The notes: generated by a model from the sequence alone, not told the origin. 46,737 nt of DNA from an uncultured Oscillospiraceae bacterium (GCA_934511165.1 CAKSWA010000014.1:1-46737); one strand, 5' to 3'. Counted from the stretch's first letter, positions 8,334 to 17,524 are shown. Program-made: numbers and translations.

Positions 8334-10340
8334 TCACACGATCCTCCCGAAGCGCTTGTCGAGCTCGGCGCGGGTGAATACCGTCATCACCGGGCGGCCG
8401 TGCGGGCAATGCGTCACCTCTCCGGCGAGCACCTTTTCCGCGAGAGCCAAAAGCTCTTCGCGCTCCGTAACCCAGCCGCCCTTGATTGCGGCCTTGCACG
8501 CGACCGTCGCGGCGAGGCGTTCCCATACGTCGGCCGCCGAAAGCGAGCGCCCTTCCCGCAGCTTTTCCACCAGCTCTTCGAGCAGCGGCACGGCGGAGGC
8601 GGCGTCGAGCTGCGCCGGTACGGTGCGGATGAGGAATGTCGTATCGCCAAAGGCGTCCAGCTCAAAGCCGAGCCGCGCGATGAGCGCGGCGTTCGCCTCC
8701 AAAAGCGCGGCGCCGTCCGGGTCGGTGGTGAACGGCTGCGGCTCCAGGAGATCCTGCGGCATGAGCGGCTTTTCGTTCAGGCGCATTTTGTCAAAGAGCA
8801 GGCGCTCGTGCGCGGCGTGCTTATCGATGAGCAGAAGCTTGTCCCCCTGCTCGAGCAGAATGTAAACGTTCAGCGCTTCGCCGATGTAGCGCACGGGCTC
8901 CGCGCGGAAGGATTCATCCAGTACCGTCTGCTCCGGCGCGTCCTCCGCCGTGACCGGGGCGGGAGGCTCCTTTTTTTCCGGCGCAGCGGGAACCGCCGGG
9001 GAGACCGGCGCTTCCGGTACGGGCGCGGGAATGGGAGAGCGCGGTGCGCTCGCGGACGGGATATCCAGCGTATATGTGCGCACGGGCACGGAGATGTGCT
9101 CCAGAGCATCGGTTTTCGGCGCAGCCGGAGAAGCGGCACGGTAGGGCGCGCTGTCGCGCACGCCGGAAGAGCCCGCCGGGCGGGCGGGAGAAGCAGAGTA
9201 TGTCTGCCGGAATGTGCCGGCGTCCATCGTGCGGAAGAAGTCCTTGCGCGGGGCGCTCGCGGCAGCCGGGGCGGGACGAGCCGGCGCGGCGATCGGCGCC
9301 GCGTTTTTGCTCTCCGAAGCGAGAGGGGCATTGGACATCGTCTGCGGCGCGCTCTTCTGGCCGAGCGCGGCGAGCGTGCCGTAATAGACGCCGTCAAACA
9401 CGGGCTTTTCTTTCGCAAATTTGACTTCCGCCTTCGTCGGGTGGACGTTCACGTCCACAAGACCGTTGGGCAGCGTGATATAAAGCACGCACCCGGGGAA
9501 CTTGCCGACCATGGCGGTATTTTTGTAGGCCTGTTCGAGCGCGGCCTGCAAGGCGCGCGAGCGGATGGGGCGGCCGTTGCAGAAAAAGTACTGCGCGCCG
9601 CGGTTGCCGCGGCAGTAGCCGGGCGCGGAGACGAAGCCCTTTACCGCAACGCCGTCGCTTTCGGTCTCCATTGGGAGAAGGCCCGCCGCGGCGTCGCGCC
9701 CGAGCAGCGCGTATACGGCGCTCTTCGCCGTGCCATCGCCGGGGGAGAAAAATTCCTCCTGCCCGTCGCGCAGGCATCGGAAGCTCACGTCCGGACGGCC
9801 AAGCGCCGTGCGCAGCGCGCTCTGCACGCACGCCGCGCCCTCGCTCCGGTCAGAGCCGAGGAACTTCTGCCGCGCGGGGGTGTTGTAGAAGAGATCACGC
9901 ACGGTGATGGTTGTGCCCTCCGGGCAGCCGGTCTCCTCCATGGAGACGATCTCCCCGGCCTCCACCTCCACGCGCACACCCATGGCCGCGCCGCGGCGGC
10001 GCGTTGTGAGCGTGATGCGCGAAACGGCGCTGATCGCCGCGAGAGCTTCGCCGCGGAAGCCGAGCGTGCCGATGGCTTCGAGCCCGCGCTCGTCGGAGAG
10101 CTTGCTCGTTGCATGGCGCAGAAAGCACACGCCCGCGTCCTCCGGTGCCATGCCGACGCCGTCGTCCGTGACGCGGATATAATCGCGCCCTCCGGCGCGG
10201 AGCTCCAGCACAACGGTGCGCGCTCCGGCGTCCACCGCGTTTTCCAAAAGCTCCTTGACCGCCGAGGCGGGACGCTCGACAACTTCGCCCGCGGCGATGA
10301 GATCGGCGACGTGCGGCGAAAGGACGTGGATGACCGGCAT
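8334..10340 (-). CDS. mutL: DNA mismatch repair protein MutL
   Basis: 668 residues. MutL couples mismatch recognition by MutS to strand removal. The chosen start MPVIHVLSPHVADLIAAGEV has TGGAGGT nine bases upstream; codons farther upstream are outside the family alignment. GHKL ATPase motifs: ELLENAVDAG, DDGVGM, HATSKL, GFRGEAL and TTITVRDLFYNTPAR. An Ala/Pro-rich linker covers about residues 345-470. The C-terminal domain carries the endonuclease motif as DKHAAHERLLFD near residue 505. The family consensus is DQHA-x2-E-x4-E, so Gln is replaced by Lys and the last Glu by Asp. CPHGRP is intact near the end. It is divergent from miaB–mutS across a repeat-containing gap. Confidence 0.97.
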   Translation of the reverse strand: MPVIHVLSPHVADLIAAGEVVERPASAVKELLENAVDAGARTVVLELRAGGRDYIRVTDDGVGMAPEDAGVCFLRHATSKLSDERGLEAIGTLGFRGEALAAISAVSRITLTTRRRGAAMGVRVEVEAGEIVSMEETGCPEGTTITVRDLFYNTPARQKFLGSDRSEGAACVQSALRTALGRPDVSFRCLRDGQEEFFSPGDGTAKSAVYALLGRDAAAGLLPMETESDGVAVKGFVSAPGYCRGNRGAQYFFCNGRPIRSRALQAALEQAYKNTAMVGKFPGCVLYITLPNGLVDVNVHPTKAEVKFAKEKPVFDGVYYGTLAALGQKSAPQTMSNAPLASESKNAAPIAAPARPAPAAASAPRKDFFRTMDAGTFRQTYSASPARPAGSSGVRDSAPYRAASPAAPKTDALEHISVPVRTYTLDIPSASAPRSPIPAPVPEAPVSPAVPAAPEKKEPPAPVTAEDAPEQTVLDESFRAEPVRYIGEALNVYILLEQGDKLLLIDKHAAHERLLFDKMRLNEKPLMPQDLLEPQPFTTDPDGAALLEANAALIARLGFELDAFGDTTFLIRTVPAQLDAASAVPLLEELVEKLREGRSLSAADVWERLAATVACKAAIKGGWVTEREELLALAEKVLAGEVTHCPHGRPVMTVFTRAELDKRFGRIV

Positions 10341-10383
10341 GATATGTATACCTCCAAACGGGAATCGATAATATTTCATTCTG

Positions 10384-10412
10384 ATTATAAAGCAAAGCCG
10401 TTGCGGAATCCA
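10384..10412 (-). promoter_or_regulatory. Possible promoter for mutL
   Basis: On the minus strand TGGATT, 17 bases, then TATAAT. The -10 is perfect and the -35 poor (three of six). It would divergently overlap the miaB promoter. Confidence 0.35.
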
Positions 10413-10429
10413 GAGCAAAATGTTAAAAT
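10401..10429 (+). promoter_or_regulatory. Likely promoter for miaB–mutS
   Basis: TTGCGG, 17-base spacer, TAAAAT on the plus strand. It would give a leader of about 240 nt that includes all of repeat copy B. Confidence 0.5.
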
Positions 10430-10446
10430 AGTCTATTACAAGGGGA

Positions 10447-10634
10447 AAAACCCTTCCGTCAAAACCTTCGGTTTTGCCACCTCCCCTGGTAGGGGAGGCA
10501 AGATAGTTTACCGCAAGCCCACTTGGCTTCCCTCGTCAGGGGCAGACTCTCCCCGGCGGGGAGAGATGTCGCCAAAGGCGACAGAGAGGGGGGCGGGGCT
10601 GTCACGGCGCAAAGCGCCGTGACTGAGGGGTTTC
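10447..10634. repeat. Dispersed hairpin repeat, copy B (composite, about 190 bp)
   Basis: Fills the 334-bp gap between mutL and miaB apart from the promoters. The left arm has CCTTCCGTCAAAACC, an inner AAAACC..GGTTTT hairpin and CCTCCCCTGGTAGGGGAGG. The linker includes GTTTACCGCAAGC. A middle arm has CTCTCCCC..GGGGAGAG and TGTCGCC..GGCGACA. The right arm has CACGGCGC..GCGCCGTG and ends GACTGAGGGGTTT. It is larger than the other copies because of the middle arm. Confidence 0.75.
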
Positions 10635-10674
10635 TCCCGGATTTACAAGCACGCAGCGAAAGGAAACAACATTT

Positions 10675-12099
10675 ATGCCCTACGAGAGAACCGAGGTCTC
10701 CGCGCAGGAGATCGAGCGGCAGAAAGAGATATGCGCGCGCGTCCGCGCCGTACTCGGCGAAGGTGAGCGCTATGCCATGGTAGACACCTACGGCTGCCAG
10801 CAGAACGAGTCCGACAGCGAGGTGCTGCGCGGGTATCTCCGCAGCATGGGCTATACGATGACCGACGATGAGGACAAGGCGGATGTCATTGCCGTCAACA
10901 CCTGCGCCGTGCGTGAGCACGCAACGATGCGCGTGTTCGGCAACGTCGGCGCGCTCACGCACTTAAAGCGCGTCCACCCGGAGCGCATCGTCATCCTCTG
11001 CGGCTGCATGGCGCAGAGCGAGGAGATCCGCGAGCAGGTCAAAAAGTCGTACCGCATGGTCGATCTCTGCTTCGGCCCGCACGAGCTCTGGCGCTTCCCG
11101 GAGCTTTTCGAGAAAACGCTGCAGGTTCACGGTCTCTCCGGCGCAAAGGGCCGCGTGTTCGATGCCGAGAGCACCGAATCCATCGCCGAAGGCCTCCCCC
11201 GCGAGCGGGACGGCAGCGTGAAGGCGTGGCTTTCCATCATGAACGGCTGCAACAATTTCTGCTCGTACTGCATCGTCCCGTATGTGCGCGGGCGCGAGCG
11301 CTCCCGCCGCAGCGAGGACGTTGTGCGCGAGGCCGAAGCGCTCGTCGCCGCCGGATATAAGGATATTACGCTCCTCGGCCAGAACGTGAACTCCTATGGC
11401 CGCGGGCTCGACGAGGATGTGGACTTTGCGGAGCTTCTGCGCAAGGTCAACGCCATTCCGGGCGATTTCCGCATCCGGTTTATGACGAGCCACCCCAAGG
11501 ACGCAACCGAGCGGCTCTTTGCCGCCATGGCGGAGTGCGAAAAGTGCGCGCCGCACATCCATCTGCCCGTGCAGTCCGGGAGCGACCGGATATTGCGCGC
11601 CATGAACCGCGGCTATACGGCGGAAAAGTATCTCGCGCAGGTCGATCTTGCGCGGAAATACATCCCCCATCTCGTCCTCACGACTGACGTGATCGTCGGC
11701 TTCCCAGGCGAGACGGAGGAGGACTTCCTCGATACGCTTGCGCTCACCGAAAAGGTGCGCTTTGACTCGATGTTCACATTTATTTATTCCCGCCGTCCGG
11801 GCACCCCGGCGGCGAAGATCGAGGACGCAACGCCGCGCTCCGTCATCCAGAACCGGTTCGACCGGCTGGTGGAGAGCGCCGGGCGCGTCTCCGCCGAGCT
11901 GCACCGCGCGCAGGAGGGGAAGACCTTCCGCGTGCTCATCGACGGCACGGCGAAAAACGGCGACTATACGCTCTCGGCGCGCACCGCCGGGGGACGGCTC
12001 GTGCATCTGCGCGGGGACGAATCGCTCATCGGATCGTGGGCCAACGCGCGCATCGTTTCAAGCAATACGTTCGCGCTCTTCGGCGAGATCACGGAGTAA
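10675..12099 (+). CDS. miaB: tRNA-2-methylthio-N6-dimethylallyladenosine synthase MiaB
   Basis: 474 residues. A radical-SAM methylthiotransferase acting on i6A37 of tRNA, downstream of MiaA. The N-terminal UPF0004 domain carries the auxiliary 4Fe-4S cysteines in DTYGCQQNESDSE, NTCAVREHA and ILCGCMAQSE. The radical-SAM cysteines are in MNGCNNFCSYCIVPYVRGRE. Further blocks are LLGQNVNSYG, RFMTSHPKD, HLPVQSGSDRILRAMNRGY and TDVIVGFPGETEEDF. A TRAM domain ends the protein. AAAGGAA precedes the ATG. It is followed 14 bases later by mutS, an arrangement common in Clostridia. Confidence 0.97.
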   Translation: MPYERTEVSAQEIERQKEICARVRAVLGEGERYAMVDTYGCQQNESDSEVLRGYLRSMGYTMTDDEDKADVIAVNTCAVREHATMRVFGNVGALTHLKRVHPERIVILCGCMAQSEEIREQVKKSYRMVDLCFGPHELWRFPELFEKTLQVHGLSGAKGRVFDAESTESIAEGLPRERDGSVKAWLSIMNGCNNFCSYCIVPYVRGRERSRRSEDVVREAEALVAAGYKDITLLGQNVNSYGRGLDEDVDFAELLRKVNAIPGDFRIRFMTSHPKDATERLFAAMAECEKCAPHIHLPVQSGSDRILRAMNRGYTAEKYLAQVDLARKYIPHLVLTTDVIVGFPGETEEDFLDTLALTEKVRFDSMFTFIYSRRPGTPAAKIEDATPRSVIQNRFDRLVESAGRVSAELHRAQEGKTFRVLIDGTAKNGDYTLSARTAGGRLVHLRGDESLIGSWANARIVSSNTFALFGEITE

Positions 12100-12113
12100 A
12101 GGGGAGAAAGACA

Positions 12114-14702
12114 TTGCCCGCAGAAACCACCCCCATGAAAATGCAGTATAACGCCATCAAGGCCGAGCATCCCGACTGCCTGCTCTTTTACCGGCTGGGC
12201 GATTTTTACGAGATGTTCGACGATGACGCCGTTCTCGGCGCGCGCGAGCTGAATCTCGCGCTCACGACGCGCGACCGCGGCAAGCCGGAGGACGAGCGCA
12301 CGCCGATGTGCGGCGTGCCGTACCACAGCGCGGAGCAGTACATCTCCAAGCTCATCGCCAAGGGCTACAAGGTCGCCGTGTGCGAGCAGATGGAGGACCC
12401 GAAGCTCTGCAAGGGGCTCGTATCGCGCGATATCGTGCGCATCATCTCCCCCGGCACGATCATGGAGACCTCCATGCTGCGCGAGGGCGAATCAAACTAT
12501 CTCGGCGCGGTCATGCTGCGCGGCAAGGCGGGCGGGTGCGCCTTTGCGGATGTGTCCACCGGCGAGGTGTGCGCGGCGTCGTTTGAAACGGACGCGGCGA
12601 TGCACATCCAGAACGAAATTTCCCGCTTCCGCCCGCGCGAGTGCGTGCTCGCGCCGGAGGCGATGCTCAGCCGCGACATCCGCGATACGCTCGAAAAGCG
12701 GCTCGGCAGCCGCGTGGAGCCCGCTGCCGGGCGGTTTGATCCCGAAAACGCCCGCAGGGCGATCATCAATCAGTACGGCGAAAATGCCCCGGAGCTCGAC
12801 GAGATGACGACGCTTGCGCTCGGCGCGCTGCTCGCCTATCTCACGGACGCGGCGCGCGGCGATATGTCGCAGCTGCGCGTGCCGGATATCTTCACCCGAG
12901 GCCGGTATATGGAGCTTGACGCCGCGGCGCGGCGCAATCTGGAGCTGACGGAAAACCTGCGCACCGGCGAGAAGCGCGGCAGCCTTCTCTGGGTGCTCGA
13001 TAAGACCAAAACCCCGATGGGCGGGCGCATGCTCCGCAGCTGGGTGGAGCGGCCCTTGCTCTCCCCGGTGGCAATCCGGCGGCGGCTTGCCGCGGTGGAA
13101 GAGCTCTTCCGCGACAATGTCGGCCGCGCCGAGCTCATCGAAAAGCTCAAGACCGTCGGCGATATCCAGCGGCTCACCTCGCGCGCCGTGTACGGCGCGG
13201 CGAATGGCCGGGATATGCTCGCGCTCGGAAACTATCTTGCCGCCGTGCCGGAAATTTTCGCGCAGCTCGGCAAGTACCAGAGCGGGATGCTCCGCTCCAT
13301 TGCCGCAACGGAGCCGCTGGAACCTCTCTGCAGGCTTCTCCGCCGCGCCATCTGCGACGAACCGCCCTTCTCCGTGCGCGAGGGCGGCATTCTCCGCCCC
13401 GGCTACAGCGAGGAGGTCGACCGTCTGCGCAACATCCGCGACAACGGCGCGAAGTGCGTTGCCGAGCTCGAAACGCGGGAAAAGGAGCACACCGGCATCA
13501 AAAAGCTCAAAGTCGGCTACAACAAGGTGTTCGGGTATTATATCGATGTGCCGAACTCCGCCGGAGCCGTGGAGCTGCCGGAGGAATACATACGCAAGCA
13601 GACGCTCGTAAACGGCGAGCGGTACTTTACCCCGGAACTCAAAAAGCTGGAGGACGATATTTCCTCCGCCCGCGAACGGATCGAAACGCTCGAATACGAC
13701 CTCTTCCGCGACGTGCTCCGGCAGGTGGGCGATCGCGTGGATGAGCTGCAGGCGCTCTCCGCGGCGCTCGCGGAGCTCGATTCTCTCTGCTCGCTTGCGG
13801 AAGTTGCGGTGCGCAATAACTATGTCTGTCCGGAGATCGAGGTATCGCATACGCTCACGATCACCGAGGGACGCCACCCGGTCGTTGAACAGATGCAGCG
13901 CGATACGCTCTTCGTGCCGAACGACACGCACCTGAACGACACCGACGACCGCGTCGCCATTGTGACCGGCCCGAACATGGCCGGTAAAAGCACGTACATG
14001 CGCCAGACGGCCATCATCGTGCTCATGGCGCAGATCGGCTCGTTCGTTCCGGCGCGCAGCGCAACGGTCGGCATCTGCGACCGCGTGTTCACGCGCATCG
14101 GCGCGAGCGACGACCTTGCGGGCGGCGCATCGACATTCATGGTCGAGATGAGCGAGGTCGCCTCCATACTGAAAAATGCGACTGCCGATTCCCTGCTCAT
14201 CCTCGATGAGATCGGCCGCGGCACATCGACCTACGACGGCATGGCCATCGCCCGTGCGGTGCTCGAATACTGCGCCGATCCGAAAAAACTCGGCGCGAAG
14301 ACGATGTTCGCCACGCACTACCACGAGCTCTCCGCGCTCGAAGGGACAATCCCCGGCGTGCGCAACTATAACATCAGCGCCAAGCGCCAGAACGGAAAGC
14401 TTCTCTTCCTGCGCAAAATTCTGCCCGGCGCGGCCGACGAGAGCTACGGCATCGAAGTCGCGAAGCTCGCCGGTGTGCCGGAGAGCGTCATCCGCGCCGC
14501 GGACGCGCATCTCAAGGAGCTGAACGCGCAGGGCGCGGCGGTGAATGTGGCGGCGCCCATAAAGCCCGAAAGCGATCAGGTGAGTCTCGCCGATGTCGGC
14601 GCAGACGCCGTGGCCGAGCGGCTGCGCGCCATCGATCCCAACACGCTCTCGCCGCTGGAGGCGCTCCGGCTGCTGTTTGAACTCAAAAACGATCTCGGAT
14701 AA
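12114..14702 (+). CDS. mutS: DNA mismatch repair protein MutS
   Basis: 862 residues, full length. MutS recognises mispairs and small loops. The start is taken as TTG at 12114, seven bases after GGGGAG and 14 bases after the miaB stop. This gives PAETTPMKMQYNAIKAEHPD, which aligns with normal MutS N-termini; the ATG at 12135 would remove the first seven residues. The mismatch-wedge motif is RLGDFYEMFDDD. The core and clamp are followed by the ATPase: Walker A TGPNMAGKSTYMRQ, DLAGGASTFMVEMSE, Walker B LLILDEIGRGTSTYDG, and FATHYHEL. The C-terminal helix-turn-helix region ends in SPLEALRLLFELKN. Confidence 0.97.
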   Translation: MPAETTPMKMQYNAIKAEHPDCLLFYRLGDFYEMFDDDAVLGARELNLALTTRDRGKPEDERTPMCGVPYHSAEQYISKLIAKGYKVAVCEQMEDPKLCKGLVSRDIVRIISPGTIMETSMLREGESNYLGAVMLRGKAGGCAFADVSTGEVCAASFETDAAMHIQNEISRFRPRECVLAPEAMLSRDIRDTLEKRLGSRVEPAAGRFDPENARRAIINQYGENAPELDEMTTLALGALLAYLTDAARGDMSQLRVPDIFTRGRYMELDAAARRNLELTENLRTGEKRGSLLWVLDKTKTPMGGRMLRSWVERPLLSPVAIRRRLAAVEELFRDNVGRAELIEKLKTVGDIQRLTSRAVYGAANGRDMLALGNYLAAVPEIFAQLGKYQSGMLRSIAATEPLEPLCRLLRRAICDEPPFSVREGGILRPGYSEEVDRLRNIRDNGAKCVAELETREKEHTGIKKLKVGYNKVFGYYIDVPNSAGAVELPEEYIRKQTLVNGERYFTPELKKLEDDISSARERIETLEYDLFRDVLRQVGDRVDELQALSAALAELDSLCSLAEVAVRNNYVCPEIEVSHTLTITEGRHPVVEQMQRDTLFVPNDTHLNDTDDRVAIVTGPNMAGKSTYMRQTAIIVLMAQIGSFVPARSATVGICDRVFTRIGASDDLAGGASTFMVEMSEVASILKNATADSLLILDEIGRGTSTYDGMAIARAVLEYCADPKKLGAKTMFATHYHELSALEGTIPGVRNYNISAKRQNGKLLFLRKILPGAADESYGIEVAKLAGVPESVIRAADAHLKELNAQGAAVNVAAPIKPESDQVSLADVGADAVAERLRAIDPNTLSPLEALRLLFELKNDLG

Positions 14703-14719
14703 GAAAAGGAGAAACCGTG

Positions 14720-15685
14720 ATGAAAAAAGGTGAAAAGCTTCTTCTTGTTCTCGGCGCGCTGCTCATCGCGGCGGGCGTGTTCGTCGGCGTGACGCTCGGC
14801 TGGGACTATTCTCCCAGCAACTACGCCTACAACGACATCGAGTTCACCGCCGCCGAAACGGAGACCGGCGAGTGCAGCTTCGTGAGTGTGCAGCTCAGCG
14901 ATCTTGATGTGAATTTTTATTCCACGACGGACAAGACCGTCTCGATCTCCGCGCGCGGCGCAAAAACGCCGGATCGTGTGAGCGCCGTGCTCGACGGCGG
15001 TGTGCTCCGCATCACGGAGAAAAAGCTCGGCCTTTTCCAGCGGCTTGCCGTCTCGGACGACGATACAATTACCGTCCGCATCCCGGAAAAGTGGATCGGC
15101 ACGGTGGACGTTTCGACCCAGTCCAGCGACGTGTATGTGAGCGGGCTGGTGAGCCCGCAGCTCGTGCTCCGCGCGGCGAGCGTGTCGGGCGATGTCAGCG
15201 TATCGGAGCTGAAGATCGCGGAGACGCAGCTCACCACAACAAGCGGGAACATTTTCGTCAGCACGAGCCGCGGCGGCACGATAACAGCTGGCACGACTTC
15301 GGGATATATGAATATTTCTGATGCGAAGGCGGAGAGCGTGAGCCTTTCGTCCGTGAGCGGAAGCATTTCCGTGCGCAATGCGGAGCTCACCGGCACGCTG
15401 ACGCTGCACTCCACAAGCGGGTACGTCGACCTGGACGATGTGGCGGCAGACAGCATTGCAGCTGACACGACGAGCGGCGATCTGGAGCTGGACGAGGTCG
15501 ATACGCAAAATCTCACGTTCACCTCCACGAGCGGCGATATCTCCGGCGAGCTGCTGCACGCGGACGAGTTCGGCGGCTCGATCCGCACCACGAGCGGCGA
15601 TATCTCCGGCATCCGCCCGAACAGCGAGGGCACGAGAACGCTCAACATCGAAACCGTCAGCGGCGATATTGAGCTTAACGACTGA
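14720..15685 (+). CDS. DUF4097-type membrane-anchored beta-helix protein
   Basis: About 321 residues. An N-terminal membrane anchor (LLLVLGALLIAAGVFVGVTL) is followed by an extracellular region of repeated short beta strands typical of DUF4097/adhesin-like LiaG-type proteins. The repeated unit is TSGDI/TSGYM/VSGSI, seen at least eight times, for example LTTTSGNIFVS, GTTSGYMNIS, SVSGSISVRN and STSGDISGEL. Such proteins are often tied to envelope-stress systems, but no two-component system lies nearby. A GTG three bases upstream of the ATG is an alternative start; AAAGGAG serves both. It follows mutS by 17 bases and ends at a strong terminator, so it is probably the third gene of the miaB operon. 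Confidence 0.8.
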   Translation: MKKGEKLLLVLGALLIAAGVFVGVTLGWDYSPSNYAYNDIEFTAAETETGECSFVSVQLSDLDVNFYSTTDKTVSISARGAKTPDRVSAVLDGGVLRITEKKLGLFQRLAVSDDDTITVRIPEKWIGTVDVSTQSSDVYVSGLVSPQLVLRAASVSGDVSVSELKIAETQLTTTSGNIFVSTSRGGTITAGTTSGYMNISDAKAESVSLSSVSGSISVRNAELTGTLTLHSTSGYVDLDDVAADSIAADTTSGDLELDEVDTQNLTFTSTSGDISGELLHADEFGGSIRTTSGDISGIRPNSEGTRTLNIETVSGDIELND

Positions 15686-15698
15686 GCAAAAGAAAGAG

Positions 15699-15745
15699 CC
15701 CCCGCGGCAGCGTTTTTGAAACGCCGCCGCGGGGGATTTTTGTTT
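15699..15745 (+). terminator. Rho-independent terminator after the miaB–mutS–DUF4097 genes
   Basis: A long GC-rich stem (CCCCCGCGGC and GCGTTT pairing with AAACGC and GCCGCGGGGG) followed by ATTTTTGTTT. It may also act on the other strand, where the CBS gene ends at 15804. Confidence 0.9.
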
Positions 15746-15803
15746 GTGCGTGTCCCCGGCCGGCGGTTCTGGCCGCAGAGGGGGGACGCCGGTTCCGGGA
15801 AAA

Positions 15804-16232
15804 TTATTTCCGAACCACGTTCGCGCTGATGCCGCGCATGGCCGCGGCAAATTCGGCGTCGAGCTTTTCGCGCCGGGCGAGATCGCACGCCGTTACCATG
15901 CCGACGAGCCTCCCGTTTTCCGCCACGGGCAGACGGCGCAGCTGCTCGCGCGCCATGAGCGCGGCGGCGCTCTGCACGCTGTCGCCCGGCCGCGCCGTTA
16001 CGACCGCGCGGGACATGACCTCCGAAACGCGCGTATCCGCAGGGTCATTTTCCAGCGCGAGACAGCGCAGCACGATGTCCCGGTCGGTGAGCACGCCGCG
16101 CAGCCGCCCGGCGCTGTCCGTTACGGGCAGCGCGCCGAGATTCCAGCGCCGCAGCAGCCGCGCCGCCGCCGTGACCGGCTCGTCCTGCCCGACGGTGATG
16201 ACCCGCGCCGTCATAATGTCCTGAACTTCCAT
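15804..16232 (-). CDS. CBS-domain pair protein
   Basis: 142 residues consisting of two tandem CBS domains, which together bind adenosyl ligands such as AMP, ATP or SAM. First domain: VQDIMTARVITVGQDEPVTA to LGALPVTDSAGRLRGVLTDRD. Second: VSEVMSRAVVTARPGDSVQS to LRRLPVAENGRLVGMVTACD. There is no attached catalytic domain. Stand-alone CBS pairs of this kind are common in Clostridia, often annotated as stress-type or IMP-dehydrogenase-like regulatory modules; the partner is unknown. GGGAGGA lies upstream. It is downstream of spoIIP on the same strand by about 60 bp and could be co-transcribed with it. Confidence 0.9.
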   Translation of the reverse strand: MEVQDIMTARVITVGQDEPVTAAARLLRRWNLGALPVTDSAGRLRGVLTDRDIVLRCLALENDPADTRVSEVMSRAVVTARPGDSVQSAAALMAREQLRRLPVAENGRLVGMVTACDLARREKLDAEFAAAMRGISANVVRK

Positions 16233-16293
16233 ACCTATATCCTCCCTGTTCGGTTTTGTTCCTTACAGGGAGTATGGACAATCGGCACGGCTC

Positions 16294-17412
16294 TTAACCC
16301 GGCGCGGCGAGAGAAGCGAGCATTTCCCCTGCGGCGCGGCCAAAAAGCTCCGCAGCGGCGAGCGCTTCGGAGAGCGTGTTGCCGTTCGTGCCGACTTCTA
16401 TAATGAGAGAGCCGGTCGTATACTGCTGGTTGTAGCGCTCCGGCGCGAGATGGATCGGGCGCATGAGCGCGCCGTTCGCCGCCACCGCCGCGGCCTGCAT
16501 CGAAAGCGCCAGCTTGAGATTTTCCCGCCAGAGCGGGTGTTCGAGATATTCGTCCGTGCCGCACACGAGCATCACCTGCGCCATGCCGCCCGGCGCGGCG
16601 CACGTCTTGTAAACGGTCGATTCGTCGCCGATGGCGTCGCGGTGGACATCCAGCACAAGCGCAATGTCCGGGTATTCGGCGAGATATGCCTCAATGGACG
16701 CCGCCGCGCGCTCGTAAGAGCCCGAATAGCTCGGGTAATCGTAGAGCGTGCGGTCGTGCAGCACGCGAAGACCGTATTCTTCGAGCGCGGCTTGCAGCGC
16801 ATCGCCCACGCGGATGACCGAGCGCTCCGGATCGGTGGTGCGGTAGGGGTCGCTCGGTGTATACTCCTCGCCCTCCGTGGGCAGATACGCCTCCGTGCCG
16901 TGCGTATGTATGATAAGGATCTGCGGTCCCTCTGTGCAAAGCTGCTGCACGAGAGTTTCGGCCATAAGCGCAGCAATATCCACTTCCAGACCGGTTTTAT
17001 TTCGTATCTCCATGCCCGTGTCGTCCGTAAACGGCACGATCTCCGGCGTCGGCGCAGGGGTCGGTTCCGGTGTGACCTCCGGGGTAGGTTCCGGCGTGGG
17101 TTCCGGTGTGAGCTCGGGCGTTGGCTCTTCCGTCGGCTCCGGCGCCGGTTCGGCGGTTGGCGGGGGGGTAGGGGCTTCCGCCGGCTCCGGTGTGGTTTCC
17201 GGCGCGGACACCTCCGCCGGGAGGTTGTCCGCGCGGAGCAGCTGCCCGGAAGCGGCCGCGTCACCAAGCTCCAGCGCGAGCAGCGCCGCGCCGAGCCGTC
17301 CGCTCTCATACGCCGCGGCAGCGCGCTCGACCGGCTGCGCCAACGCTCCGGCGTTCAGCATCAGCTGTGCCGCCATGACCGCCGCGCACAGCAGCCGTCC
17401 CTTCCGGTTCAT
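16294..17412 (-). CDS. spoIIP: Stage II sporulation protein P (SpoIIP-type peptidoglycan hydrolase)
   Basis: 372 residues. SpoIIP is an amidase/endopeptidase that, with SpoIID and SpoIIM, thins septal peptidoglycan during engulfment of the forespore. The start MNRKGRLLCAAVMAAQLMLN is a signal or anchor segment. A Pro/Glu/Thr linker rich in TPEPTPE units spans about residues 85-145. The catalytic domain shows ILIIHTHGTEAYLP, DPERSVIRVGD, ALVLDVHRDAI, MLVCGTDEYLEHPLWREN and SLIIEVGTNGNTLSEALAAA, with zinc-binding His and Glu as expected. A SigE-like promoter upstream on the same strand supports mother-cell expression. The extended linker is unlike the B. subtilis protein. Confidence 0.93.
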   Translation of the reverse strand: MNRKGRLLCAAVMAAQLMLNAGALAQPVERAAAAYESGRLGAALLALELGDAAASGQLLRADNLPAEVSAPETTPEPAEAPTPPPTAEPAPEPTEEPTPELTPEPTPEPTPEVTPEPTPAPTPEIVPFTDDTGMEIRNKTGLEVDIAALMAETLVQQLCTEGPQILIIHTHGTEAYLPTEGEEYTPSDPYRTTDPERSVIRVGDALQAALEEYGLRVLHDRTLYDYPSYSGSYERAAASIEAYLAEYPDIALVLDVHRDAIGDESTVYKTCAAPGGMAQVMLVCGTDEYLEHPLWRENLKLALSMQAAAVAANGALMRPIHLAPERYNQQYTTGSLIIEVGTNGNTLSEALAAAELFGRAAGEMLASLAAPG

Positions 17413-17455
17413 CGCTCCGCCCCCCTTGCCCGTGGTTTGCCCATCGATACTATCT

Positions 17456-17484
17456 ATCTTATGGCGCGGCAGCGGAGAATATGA
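17456..17484 (-). promoter_or_regulatory. SigE-like sporulation promoter for spoIIP
   Basis: Read on the minus strand, TCATATT (full match to the B. subtilis SigE -35 KMATATT) is followed by 14 bases and CATAAGAT (six of eight to CATACAHT). The -10 ends 43 bases before the spoIIP ATG. Element quality and gene identity agree. Confidence 0.6.
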
Positions 17485-17494
17485 CAACGGCTTG

Positions 17495-17524
17495 TTGACG
17501 TTTTTCGTTCCGGCATGGTAAAAT
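17495..17524 (+). promoter_or_regulatory. SigA-type promoter for the zinc-ribbon membrane protein
   Basis: TTGACG, 18-base spacer, TAAAAT on the plus strand, 35 bases before the ATG at 17559. It is back to back with the spoIIP promoter. Confidence 0.6.
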
